This document shows, in pieces, positions 7,442 through 14,071 of a stretch of DNA of 14,693 bases. A model generated the notes under the pieces. The model searched no databases. It worked only from the letters and a program-made list of their open reading frames with translations, and was not told where the DNA came from. Position 1 is the stretch's first letter; each line of letters opens with the position of its first letter. Made by a program: the position numbers and the translations under genes. The DNA comes from Desulfovibrio sp. (lineage in GTDB: Bacteria; Desulfobacterota; Desulfovibrionia; Desulfovibrionales; Desulfovibrionaceae). Location of the stretch: the NCBI GenBank assembly GCA_031275955.1, contig JAISNZ010000099.1, forward strand, positions 1 to 14,693, given 5' to 3'.

Positions 7442-8212
7442 ATGGAGGATCAGGCCCTGCGGGATCGCTTTGAGGCGGTCTGCGCCCGCATGAGGGACGC
7501 GGCCCGGCGTTCCGGCCGCGCGGAAGCGGAGGTCCGTCTGGTGGCGGTGTCCAAGACGCACGCGGCCGATGCCGTGGCCGATCTGGCCAGGCACTGGGCC
7601 GGGCGGGGAACCCGGCCGGCCTTTGGCGAAAACTATGCGCGGGAGGGGGCGGCCAAGCGGGCGCAGGTGGCGCGTCTGGTCCCCGGACTTGACCTGGAAT
7701 GGCATTTCATCGGCCATATCCAGACCAACAAGGCCGGAGAAACAGCCGGACGCTACAACCTGATCCATTCCCTGGATTCCCTCAGGCTGGCCCGCGCCCT
7801 GCAGCGGGCTCTGGTGGCCGAAGGTCTGGCGGCCGGAGGTCTGGCGGCCGGAGGGCCGCCCCAGGCCGTGCTCATCCAGGTGAACACAGGCAGAGAGCCG
7901 CAAAAATCCGGGGTCTTGCCGGAGGAGCTGGAGCCTTTCCTGCTGGCCTTGGCAGAAGTGCGGGAACTGGAGATCCAGGGCCTGATGTGCCTGCCGCCGA
8001 ATCCGGAGCAGGCGGAAAGCTCCCGCCCCCACTTCCGGCGGCTGCGGGAACTGCGCGAAAGCATGCGTTCCCGATCCGGGCTTGCCCTGCCCCACCTGTC
8101 CATGGGCATGTCCCATGACTTTGAGGCGGCGGTGGAGGAAGGGGCCACCCTGATCAGGGTGGGGACGGAGATTTTCGGTTCCAGGAACGGCCACCCGTCC
8201 TCAGACAAGTAG
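7442..8212 (+). CDS. yggS: YggS/PLPBP family pyridoxal phosphate homeostasis protein
   Basis: The 256-residue protein has the alanine-racemase-like barrel of the YggS family, which binds PLP and buffers B6 vitamers without known enzyme activity. Family landmarks are VRLVAVSKTH (31-40) with the PLP-binding Lys38, FGENYAREG (61-69), EWHFIGHIQTNKA (86-98), IHSLDSLRLA (108-117), VLIQVNTGREPQKSG (143-157) and HLSMGMSHDFEAAVEEGATLIRVGTEIFG (218-246), the phosphate-binding end. I chose the ATG at 7442 because GAGAGGAAAG precedes it at ideal distance; an ATG at 7427 has no good ribosome site, and earlier in-frame codons lie in repeat sequence. It carries a small in-frame duplication at residues 128-137. 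It follows era after a repeat cluster. Confidence 0.95.
   Translation: MEDQALRDRFEAVCARMRDAARRSGRAEAEVRLVAVSKTHAADAVADLARHWAGRGTRPAFGENYAREGAAKRAQVARLVPGLDLEWHFIGHIQTNKAGETAGRYNLIHSLDSLRLARALQRALVAEGLAAGGLAAGGPPQAVLIQVNTGREPQKSGVLPEELEPFLLALAEVRELEIQGLMCLPPNPEQAESSRPHFRRLRELRESMRSRSGLALPHLSMGMSHDFEAAVEEGATLIRVGTEIFGSRNGHPSSDK
7823..7852 (+). repeat. 15-bp perfect tandem duplication inside yggS
   Basis: GGTCTGGCGGCCGGA occurs twice in a row (7823-7837 and 7838-7852), giving Gly-Leu-Ala-Ala-Gly twice at residues 128-137. An imperfect earlier copy encodes ALVAE just before. The position lies between the HSLDS helix and the VLIQVNTG strand, where family members have a loop. Confidence 0.85.
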
Positions 8213-8325
8213 AGCAACGTACACCTTTTAAAGGGGATTTTCGATTACACAATTTTGGTTGTGCTGGTAGGCCATCGGCGTGATGTCTATAAATAACTAT
8301 CATATTTTGCGAACAGGAGACTGTC

Positions 8326-8748
8326 ATGTTCAAGATTTCGATAAGAGATGCGTTGTTGTTTCTCAATCTGGCTCTTTTGTTCCACGTTACTTGTATCACT
8401 TCCTATGCGGCTGAAGCGCCGGTTCTGGATATTACAGCCGTTTCCAGAGTAGGCGGCTTAGCTTACGTCTCCAATCTTGACGATATTAATTTTACTGATG
8501 TGGAAACAGGGAAAAGGCTTAAATATACGAAGCTCTATTTTGAGTATGACGGAATACGCTCACCCGTCACGGGCGTGGAATTTATCAGGGAAGGAAATGG
8601 CGTTGCGCGCTTTATCAGCGAAGCGCGAGTTGATGATAAAGTTGTCGGGCGTGCTAGGCGCGTTTATGGCAGAGTGCCAGGGGGAACAAAAAAAATTATA
8701 TTTCGCTCAAAATACAAATTGGAAGGCGACGAACTTACAATAATTTAG
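8326..8748 (+). CDS. Small secreted protein of unknown function, AT-rich
   Basis: The 140-residue protein starts with a signal peptide: Lys3 and Arg7, a hydrophobic stretch at about 9-22, and a likely cut after SYAA or AEA near residue 29. The mature part of about 110 residues is rich in short beta-prone segments, charged and Gly-rich, and has no cysteine. I recognise no family. The ATG follows CAGGAGA at 6-nt spacing, and a TATAAA at 8288-8293 could be a -10 box, though no good -35 is seen. Codon use and base composition differ from all neighbours: the bases at 8461-8520 include only 23 G+C of 60, against 35 of 60 at 9001-9060 in motA. The AT-rich zone begins just after yggS (8213) and ends near 8760, before motA. 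Recent acquisition is likely; a link to motility is unproven. Confidence 0.8.
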   Translation: MFKISIRDALLFLNLALLFHVTCITSYAAEAPVLDITAVSRVGGLAYVSNLDDINFTDVETGKRLKYTKLYFEYDGIRSPVTGVEFIREGNGVARFISEARVDDKVVGRARRVYGRVPGGTKKIIFRSKYKLEGDELTII

Positions 8749-8857
8749 AAAATTTGAAAATGGCCGGGGTACTTTGCTCTCAAGAGGCGCGACCCGGCTG
8801 GGACGCGCCGGGGCCGCGCGGGGCGCGGGCGATACCCGCCGCCAGAGGGGAATGATC

Positions 8858-9622
8858 ATGGATGTGGCGACAATTATCGGGATGGTCGTCTCCTTCGGGC
8901 TGATTTCCGCGGCCATCATCCTGAACGGCGACCCCCTGCTTTTTTTTGACCTTCCCTCCGCCCTGATCGTGCTCGGCGGCACCTTAGGCGCCACGCTCAC
9001 CCAGTATCCCCTCAGCAGCTTCATGCAGATCGGCGCCCTCATCCGCAAAACCCTTGTCAGCAGGACGCCGGAGACCGCCCTGATCATCGAGCAGTTTCTG
9101 GATTACGCCGGGCGGACGCGGCGCGAGGGCATCCTGTCTCTGGAGGGCATCGTCAACGCCATGAGCGATCCCTATCTGAAGAAGGCCATGCAGCTCACGG
9201 TGGACGGACTGGAGCCGGAAGCCATCCAGGACATTCTGGAGACGGAAATCCAGAATACCGAGGCGCGCCATGAAGTGGGCGTGGATCTCCTGCGGGCCAT
9301 GGCCAGCTATTCCCCGGCCATCGGCATGATGGGGACCGTCATCGGCCTTGTGCAGATGCTGGAAAACATGAGCGACCCCAGCACCATCGGCAAATCCATG
9401 GCCCTCGCCCTGCTGACCACCTTTTACGGCACAATCCTGGCCAATCTGGTCTTCCTGCCCCTGATGGGCAAACTGAGACAGCGCTCACGGGAGGAAATCC
9501 TGCTGATGGAAATGCAGCGGGAAGGCGTTCTCGGCATCTCCCGGGGGGAAAACCCGCGCATCATCAGGGAAAAACTGAATTGCTTCCAGGCTCCCAAAGA
9601 ACGCCGGCGGACGGGGCCATGA
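8858..9622 (+). CDS. motA: Flagellar stator protein MotA
   Basis: The 254-residue inner-membrane protein is the A subunit of the stator that drives flagellar rotation by ion flow. It shows the first membrane segment MDVATIIGMVVSFGLISAAIIL, a second near 32-50 (DLPSALIVLGGTLGATL), the cytoplasmic loop with RRREGILSLE-like residues (GRTRREGILSLEGIV, 85-99) that contacts the rotor, and the SYSPAIGMMGTVIGLVQML segment (150-168) with the conserved Pro153 plus a last segment near 182-203. I chose ATG 8858 because GAGGGGA lies 6-7 nt upstream; ATG 8852 is too close to it. The stop overlaps the next ATG by four bases (ATGA), showing translational coupling to the first motB. It is the first gene of the flagellar cluster; the 109-nt gap upstream is GC-rich with a 6-bp inverted repeat (8786-8791 and 8804-8809). 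Confidence 0.96.
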   Translation: MDVATIIGMVVSFGLISAAIILNGDPLLFFDLPSALIVLGGTLGATLTQYPLSSFMQIGALIRKTLVSRTPETALIIEQFLDYAGRTRREGILSLEGIVNAMSDPYLKKAMQLTVDGLEPEAIQDILETEIQNTEARHEVGVDLLRAMASYSPAIGMMGTVIGLVQMLENMSDPSTIGKSMALALLTTFYGTILANLVFLPLMGKLRQRSREEILLMEMQREGVLGISRGENPRIIREKLNCFQAPKERRRTGP

Positions 9623-10461
9623 GCCGGCGGACGGGCGGCAGGAAACCCCCGGAGGGGCTCTGGCTGATGACCTTTACGGATCTGATGACCCTTCTGCTGA
9701 CCCTTTTTGTCCTCCTCCTGAGCATGGCCGTCATTGACGAACGCGCCCGGCGCATCGTTCTCGGCGCGGTCTCGCAGGGGTTCGGCCTGAACGCCGATAT
9801 TTACAATCCCCTCTCCCCCAAAGATACGGGAGCCCCTGTGGAGCCGGGCTCCATGGAGCTGCCCCAGAAGGATCTGGCGGCCCTGCGGGACAAAATTTTT
9901 GATGACGCGAGCCAGGATCTGGACTTTCAGGAAAACAAATATATCCAGATCCTGTCCATCAACGATCAGGTCCTTTTCCAGACAGGACAGACGACGCTCA
10001 GCCCCGCGGGGGTCGCCCTGCTGGACAAGCTGCTGCCCTATCTGCAGAATCTGGAGCACCCCCTGCTGGTGGCCGGGCATACCGCCCCCCGCCGCGATGA
10101 AGAGGGCGCCGTCTACCGGGTGGGCTTTGCGGATCAGGGGGCGGACAGCACCTGGATCCTTTCCTTCCGCCGGGCCTCGGCTGTCTACCGCCACCTGGTC
10201 TCGCGCGGCATCCCTCCGGAAACGCTGCTGCTGGAGGCTTTCGGCCAGTTCCATCCCCGCCATGCCAATACGACCCCGGAAGGAAGGCGGAAAAACCGGC
10301 GGGTGGATCTTGTTCTGGACAAGCGTAACCGCGAATGGATCCGCAAAATTCAGGCCCTGCGGGAAACGGGGAAGCTGCCCCGGCAGGCCCCCATTCACTA
10401 CTACAAAGGCTTTCGCTTTGATTTGACCCTGCCGGGAAACGGTTCCCGGGAGAATCCATAG
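9619..10461 (+). CDS. MotB-type stator protein, first copy, with altered peptidoglycan-binding motif
   Basis: The 280-residue protein has a short basic cytoplasmic N-terminus, one membrane helix (about 16-37) with the ion-carrying Asp21 in FTDLMTLLLTLFVLL, and a periplasmic OmpA-like domain (about 115-235). In MotB/OmpA proteins this domain binds peptidoglycan through GHTD and a later Arg. Here the motif reads GHTA (Ala156 in place of Asp), with an insert of about ten residues before STWILSFRRASAV, which keeps the Arg. The EGRRKNRRVDLVL end is normal. A basic tail of about 45 residues follows the domain. The ATG at 9619 overlaps the motA stop; an upstream TTG-type start is possible but unlikely. 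It is followed by a second, different motB. It may be a MotB with changed wall binding, or a partner in a mixed stator. Confidence 0.92.
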   Translation: MSRRTGGRKPPEGLWLMTFTDLMTLLLTLFVLLLSMAVIDERARRIVLGAVSQGFGLNADIYNPLSPKDTGAPVEPGSMELPQKDLAALRDKIFDDASQDLDFQENKYIQILSINDQVLFQTGQTTLSPAGVALLDKLLPYLQNLEHPLLVAGHTAPRRDEEGAVYRVGFADQGADSTWILSFRRASAVYRHLVSRGIPPETLLLEAFGQFHPRHANTTPEGRRKNRRVDLVLDKRNREWIRKIQALRETGKLPRQAPIHYYKGFRFDLTLPGNGSRENP

Positions 10462-10500
10462 GGAAACGCCGTCAGCATTTTTACAGGAAAACGACGATGC

Positions 10501-10521
10501 GCCGGAGGGCAAAGCCCCGGC
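10501..10521. repeat. GGGC-AAA-GCCC stem-loop between the two motB genes, dispersed repeat copy D
   Basis: GCCG and GGGC pair with GCCC and CGGC around an AAA loop, with a two-base bulge (GA). The core GGGCAAAGCCCC is the reverse complement of GGGGCTTTGCCC in the era-yggS gap. The stem covers the only GGAGGG near the second motB, which is 27 nt from its ATG and too far to serve it directly. Confidence 0.55.
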
Positions 10522-10536
10522 GGCACGGGCAGCGCC

Positions 10537-11316
10537 ATGGCCAGAACCCCTTCCTCCATCTCCAGATTGCGCCCGCTCCGGGGCTCTCCGGCGCGGCGCG
10601 GGGAAGAGGCGGAGGGATCTCCCATCTGGCTGATCACCTTTTCCGATCTGGTCACCCTGCTGATCACCTTTTTCGTACTCCTGCTCAGCATGTCCAGCAT
10701 GGACGCCACCACCCTCGCCCGCATCAGTTCCTTCGCCGGGGGCCCGGCCCGCATTTCCGCCAGCAGCGGCACGGGCCGCGTCCCGGAACGGATTGAAATC
10801 GTCACCGCCCTGATCAAGGACCCCCGCAACATCCTGAACAAGACGCGCCGGATCAAGGATCTCCTCTTTCCCAGGGATGTGCTGCCGCCGCAACTTTCCC
10901 GGGGCGAACTGGAGGAAAACCTGGATGTCCTGGCCCATCCCGAAGGAGTCGTCATCGTTTTGACGGAAGGACTGCTCTTCGCGCCGCAATCCGCCGCCCT
11001 TGACGCCAGGGGCGAAGCATTGATCGACCTGCTCACACCTGTTATTCTGGCGGTGAACGCGAACGCGAACATCAGCGGCTTTACGGATTCCAGCCCTGCC
11101 AGGGGCATGAGCAACGAGGATCTTTCCGCCCTGCGCGCTCTTGCTGTTCTGGAACGGTTCCTGCATGGGGGCATTGAGGCCAATCGCTTATCCATCAGCG
11201 GCTACGGCGGCGACAGGCCCATAGAGTCCAACGACACCCCGGAAGGGCGCCGGAAGAATCGCAGGGTGGAAGTCCTGTTGAAAACCGCTCCCCGGATGGG
11301 TAGTTACAGTAATTAG
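10537..11316 (+). CDS. motB: MotB-type stator protein, second copy
   Basis: The 259-residue protein has a basic N-terminal tail, a membrane helix at about 30-52 with the ion-carrying Asp37 in TFSDLVTLLITFFVLLL, a linker with a plug-like region near 57-75, and an OmpA-like domain (about 140-250). The peptidoglycan motif is complete: GFTD (Asp184), SNEDLSALRALAV (Asn193, Arg200) and PEGRRKNRRVEVLL. It is thus the more typical MotB of the pair. The ATG at 10537 has no clear ribosome site: the 20 bases before it are GC-rich with only an ACGGGC. It lies 75 nt after the first motB and 37 nt before fliL. It probably forms the stator with MotA, alone or together with the first MotB. Confidence 0.94.
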   Translation: MARTPSSISRLRPLRGSPARRGEEAEGSPIWLITFSDLVTLLITFFVLLLSMSSMDATTLARISSFAGGPARISASSGTGRVPERIEIVTALIKDPRNILNKTRRIKDLLFPRDVLPPQLSRGELEENLDVLAHPEGVVIVLTEGLLFAPQSAALDARGEALIDLLTPVILAVNANANISGFTDSSPARGMSNEDLSALRALAVLERFLHGGIEANRLSISGYGGDRPIESNDTPEGRRKNRRVEVLLKTAPRMGSYSN

Positions 11317-11353
11317 CGAATTCCTGACAATTTCAGGGTGAGGAGTTGGAGTC

Positions 11354-11872
11354 ATGGCCAAAAAAGCATTGGAGGAGGGTCAGCCGCCGAAAAAGAAGAG
11401 CCGGCTCAAGTGGTTCCTGCTGATCCTTTTTTTCCTGATCCTGATGGGCGGGGGCGCTGCCGGGGCCTGGGTCTTTCTGCTGGGCGGCGACTTGCCGGAC
11501 TTTCTGCAACGGGGAAGGGAACGTTTGGCTCCCTCCGCTCCAGCCGCTTCCAGCGCGCCCGCCGGGCCGGTGGGCAACAGCATCCCTCTGCCGGTGTTCG
11601 TTGTGAATCTGGCCGACCCCCTGGGACAGCGCTTCATCCAGCTTTCCCTGGAGGCGGAGGTGGCCAATGATCAGGTGGCGCAGGAGTTGCAGCGCAACAT
11701 GGCCCGCATCCGGGACAGCCTGATCATGCTCCTTTCCAGCAAGTCCTATGCCGATGTCGCCACCACGGAAAGCAAGATTATGCTCAAAAGCGAAATCATC
11801 GACCGCCTGAACGGCATCCTCGGACCCGGAAAGGTGTACCAGGTGTTCATAACCGATATGAAGGTCCAGTAA
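11354..11872 (+). CDS. fliL: Flagellar basal body-associated protein FliL
   Basis: The 172-residue protein has a Lys-rich N-terminus, one membrane helix (about 19-43), a Pro/Ala-rich linker and a periplasmic domain from about 75 to the end, with the family pattern: PLPVFVVNLADPLGQRFIQLSLEAEV, then IRDSLIMLLSSKSYADVAT and a final KVYQVFITDMKVQ. FliL surrounds or supports MotA/MotB stators and stabilises them under load, in line with its place after the motB genes. The ATG follows GAGGAGTTGGAG. The gene is 37 nt after the second motB, with a small CCTGA/TCAGG inverted repeat in the gap, and 23 nt before fliN. Confidence 0.95.
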   Translation: MAKKALEEGQPPKKKSRLKWFLLILFFLILMGGGAAGAWVFLLGGDLPDFLQRGRERLAPSAPAASSAPAGPVGNSIPLPVFVVNLADPLGQRFIQLSLEAEVANDQVAQELQRNMARIRDSLIMLLSSKSYADVATTESKIMLKSEIIDRLNGILGPGKVYQVFITDMKVQ

Positions 11873-11895
11873 TTTTTCGGGAGAAGGGAACAGCC

Positions 11896-12432
11896 ATGAG
11901 CGATGACCAGAACCAGGACGACATGGCCGCCGAATGGGAAGCGGCCCTTAAGGAAAGCGGCGATGCCGCCCCGTCCTCAAAGGAGCCGGCGGAGCGCAAG
12001 GAAATGAGCGAAGACGAGCGCCTTGCGGCGGAATGGGCCGCGTCTCTTGCCGCGGACGAGCAGGCGAACATCAAAAAGGAAAAGGAGCAGGCCACCCTGG
12101 CCGCTCAGGCCAAGGTGGCCGAATTCGCCGATCTCAACGATGAAGCCAAGGCCCCCCGTCCCGATTCCAACCGCCGGGAACTGGATTTCATTCTGGACAT
12201 TCCCCTGGACGTTTCCGCGGAACTCGGACGCACCCGGCTACTGATCAACGAGCTGTTGCAACTCGGCCAGGGCTCGGTGGTGGAGCTGAACAAACTCGCC
12301 GGGGAACCCCTGGAAGTCTATGTCAACGGAAAACTGGTCGCCCGCGGGGAAGCCGTCGTCATCAACGAAAAATTCGGCATCCGCCTGACGGACATTATCA
12401 GCCCCATTGAACGCGTGAAACAACTGGGATAA
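11896..12432 (+). CDS. fliN: Flagellar motor switch protein FliN, with extended N-terminus
   Basis: The 178-residue protein is a C-ring component on the cytoplasmic face that helps set rotation direction and receives export cargo through FliH. The C-terminal SpoA domain (about 95-178) is typical: LDFILDIPLDVSAELGRTR, LLQLGQGSVVELNKLAGEPLEVYVNGKLVARGEAVV and FGIRLTDIISPIERVKQLG. FliN of E. coli is about 137 residues; this one has a longer acidic, Lys/Glu-rich N-terminus (1-94). That part carries two copies of an AAEW-containing motif, at 10-19 (Trp14) and 43-52 (Trp47), resembling the single WAEAL motif of E. coli FliN. The ATG follows GAGAAGGGAA. The stop is 2 nt before fliO. No fliM lies next to it. 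Confidence 0.95.
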   Translation: MSDDQNQDDMAAEWEAALKESGDAAPSSKEPAERKEMSEDERLAAEWAASLAADEQANIKKEKEQATLAAQAKVAEFADLNDEAKAPRPDSNRRELDFILDIPLDVSAELGRTRLLINELLQLGQGSVVELNKLAGEPLEVYVNGKLVARGEAVVINEKFGIRLTDIISPIERVKQLG

Positions 12433-12434
12433 CG

Positions 12435-12839
12435 ATGAACGCCACCCTGCCTCCCGCGGGCGCCGACGCCCCGGCGGCTTCCCTTCCCGATAGCGCCGTC
12501 TTCTCCTGGGGCGGCTATTTTGAAGCCCTGGCCTGGCTCTGCTTCGCCCTGGCCCTGTTCTGTCTCATCCTCTGGGTGATCAAGCGGCGCGGCGGGGTCC
12601 CTTTCTCCGGAGCCTCCTCCGGCGCGCGCATTGAAAGCCGCCTGGCCCTTGGACCCAAAAAATGGCTCCTGGCCGTCCATTTCCAGGGACGCCGCCTGCT
12701 TCTCGGCCTGACCGACCAGAACATCACCCTGCTCTGCGAACTCCCTCCGGAAGAGGCCGCCCCTTCCCGGACAAAGGATTCCCCAACCTTTGCCGAGGCC
12801 ATGGACAAGGAAGCGGACAACCCTGGCGGACGGACCTGA
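12435..12839 (+). CDS. fliO: Flagellar biosynthetic protein FliO
   Basis: The 134-residue protein has one membrane helix (about 29-49, SWGGYFEALAWLCFALALFCLILWVI) followed by a small cytoplasmic domain with the family pattern IESRLALGPKKWLLAVHFQGRRLLLGLTDQNITLL (66-100). FliO is a membrane chaperone that helps assemble FliP into the export gate. Position is decisive as well: it begins 2 nt after fliN and ends one base before the FliP start, the usual fliN-fliO-fliP order. Length agrees with FliO of other bacteria. Translation is likely coupled to fliN, since there is no room for a separate ribosome site outside that gene. Confidence 0.92.
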   Translation: MNATLPPAGADAPAASLPDSAVFSWGGYFEALAWLCFALALFCLILWVIKRRGGVPFSGASSGARIESRLALGPKKWLLAVHFQGRRLLLGLTDQNITLLCELPPEEAAPSRTKDSPTFAEAMDKEADNPGGRT

Positions 12840-12840
12840 C

Positions 12841-13638
12841 GTGAAAGCGCGAAATGCCCCGGGGACGCCCCCCTTCCTCCGCCTCCCGCGGCCCGGCATC
12901 GCCCTTCTCCTCCTCCTTGCGCTCCTCCCGGATTCCGCCAGGGCGGCCCAGGAAATGGCCTTCCCCACCCTGCAACTGACCCTGGCCGGCGGGCAGACCC
13001 AGCCGGAACAGGTCGCCCTGGGGCTGGAGATCCTCCTGCTCCTCACCGTCCTTTCCCTGGCCCCGGCCTTTGTCCTGACCGTCACCTCCTTTACCCGGAT
13101 CATCGTCGTCTTCCATTTTCTCCGCCAGGCCATCGGCGTACAGCAACTTCCCCCCAACCAGGTCCTGGTCAGTCTGGCCATTTTCATGACCGTGGCCATC
13201 ATGATGCCGGTGGGCCGGCAAATCAACGCTGAGGCCCTGCAGCCCTATCTGGAGGAGCGCATCAGCCTCTCCGAGGCCGTGAGCCGCGCGGAACAACCCC
13301 TGCGCGCCTTCATGTCCAAGCATACGCGGGAGCGCGATCTCTCCATTTTCTACTCCATCACCCGCATGGAACGGCCCAATACCCGCGAGGATGTCCCCAC
13401 CGTCATGCTGGCCGCCGCCTTTATCATCAGCGAACTCAAAACCGGCTTTACCATCGGCTTTCTCATTTACATCCCCTTTCTCATTCTGGATATGGTCGTC
13501 TCCAGCATCCTTCTGGCCATGGGCATGATGATGCTGCCGCCCATGATGGTTTCCATGCCTTTCAAGCTCCTTCTCTTTGTCATGGTTGACGGCTGGACGT
13601 TGCTTGTCGGCTCCCTTGTCAACAGTTTCCTCATCTGA
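12841..13638 (+). CDS. fliP: Flagellar export gate protein FliP
   Basis: The 265-residue protein is the main ring subunit of the flagellar type III export gate. A signal peptide (hydrophobic core about 18-30, cut near ARA at 33-35) is normal for FliP. Family signatures are PAFVLTVTSFTRIIVVFHFLRQAIG (75-99), PPNQVLVSLAIFMT (104-117) and FIISELKTGFTIGFLIYIPFLILDMVVSSILLAMGMMMLPP (194-234). I chose GTG at 12841, right after the fliO stop, because it gives a normal signal peptide; an in-frame ATG at 12790 would add 17 residues inside fliO. The ribosome site is weak, so coupling to fliO is likely. A 132-nt gap with two stem-loops separates it from fliQ, unusual in this tight cluster. Confidence 0.97.
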   Translation: MKARNAPGTPPFLRLPRPGIALLLLLALLPDSARAAQEMAFPTLQLTLAGGQTQPEQVALGLEILLLLTVLSLAPAFVLTVTSFTRIIVVFHFLRQAIGVQQLPPNQVLVSLAIFMTVAIMMPVGRQINAEALQPYLEERISLSEAVSRAEQPLRAFMSKHTRERDLSIFYSITRMERPNTREDVPTVMLAAAFIISELKTGFTIGFLIYIPFLILDMVVSSILLAMGMMMLPPMMVSMPFKLLLFVMVDGWTLLVGSLVNSFLI

Positions 13639-13679
13639 GCGCAACAGGAGATTCCATGTTTCACTCCACAGCCAGCTCC

Positions 13680-13746
13680 ATCCGCCGACTGACTCCATCC
13701 GGCGGATACGAAGCCGGGTGGATTGCCCTCTCCCTGAAGGGAGAGG
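13680..13746. repeat. Two stem-loops between fliP and fliQ, probable dispersed intergenic element
   Basis: ATCCGCCG (13680-13687) pairs with CGGCGGAT (13700-13707) around a 12-nt loop, and CCTCTCCC (13727-13734) pairs with GGGAGAGG (13739-13746) around TGAA. The second resembles the CCTCTCCC...GGGAGAGG palindromes that recur between genes of many bacteria (recalled, not searched). The fliQ ribosome site AAGGA follows at once. The stem-loops could reduce or tune fliQ expression relative to fliP. Confidence 0.6.
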
Positions 13747-13770
13747 TTTCAAACCATAAAGGAAATTTTG

Positions 13771-14049
13771 ATGAGCCCGGAATTCGTGATCGGTTTTGCC
13801 CGGCAATCCATCGAACTGGCCCTGACCATCTCCCTGCCCATGCTCGGCGTGGGCCTAGGCGTGGGCCTTATCGTCAGCGTCTTTCAAGCCGCCACCCAAA
13901 TCCAGGACGCCACCCTGTCCTTCGTTCCCAAGATCGTCTGCATGTTCCTGGCCCTGCTGTTCGCCTTCCCCTGGATCCTGGATAAAATTCTCTCCTTCAC
14001 CCGCGATGTGCTCCTCAACTTTCCCCAGTACATCCGCCTGAGCGGCTGA
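13771..14049 (+). CDS. fliQ: Flagellar export gate protein FliQ
   Basis: The 92-residue protein has two membrane helices (about 12-38 and 55-75) and the family pattern: FARQSIELALTISLPMLGVGLGVGLIVSVFQAATQIQDATLSFVPKI then FAFPWILDKILSFTRDVL. FliQ is a small subunit of the FliPQR export gate. Length matches the family. The ATG at 13771 follows AAGGA by 8 nt. It is the last intact gene of the cluster; fliR is not seen in the 644 nt that follow, where remnants of other genes begin within 25 nt of the stop. In Desulfovibrio I recall fliR lying elsewhere with flhB and flhA, so its absence here need not mean loss. Confidence 0.97.
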   Translation: MSPEFVIGFARQSIELALTISLPMLGVGLGVGLIVSVFQAATQIQDATLSFVPKIVCMFLALLFAFPWILDKILSFTRDVLLNFPQYIRLSG

Positions 14050-14071
14050 TTCGCATTCCACATCAAAACGG

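Noticed and set aside
8746..8771. Sigma28-like TAGA...GCCGGGGT upstream of motA
   Set aside because: Spacer of 13 instead of about 15 and a poor -10 half (GCCGATAA expected).
8761..8780. Sigma54-like site TGGCCGGGGTACTTTGC upstream of motA
   Set aside because: The distance between GG and GC is 12 bases where sigma54 promoters need 10.
13656..13985. 110-codon frame starting between fliP and fliQ
   Set aside because: It runs through the stem-loops and then overlaps fliQ in another frame; no family pattern.
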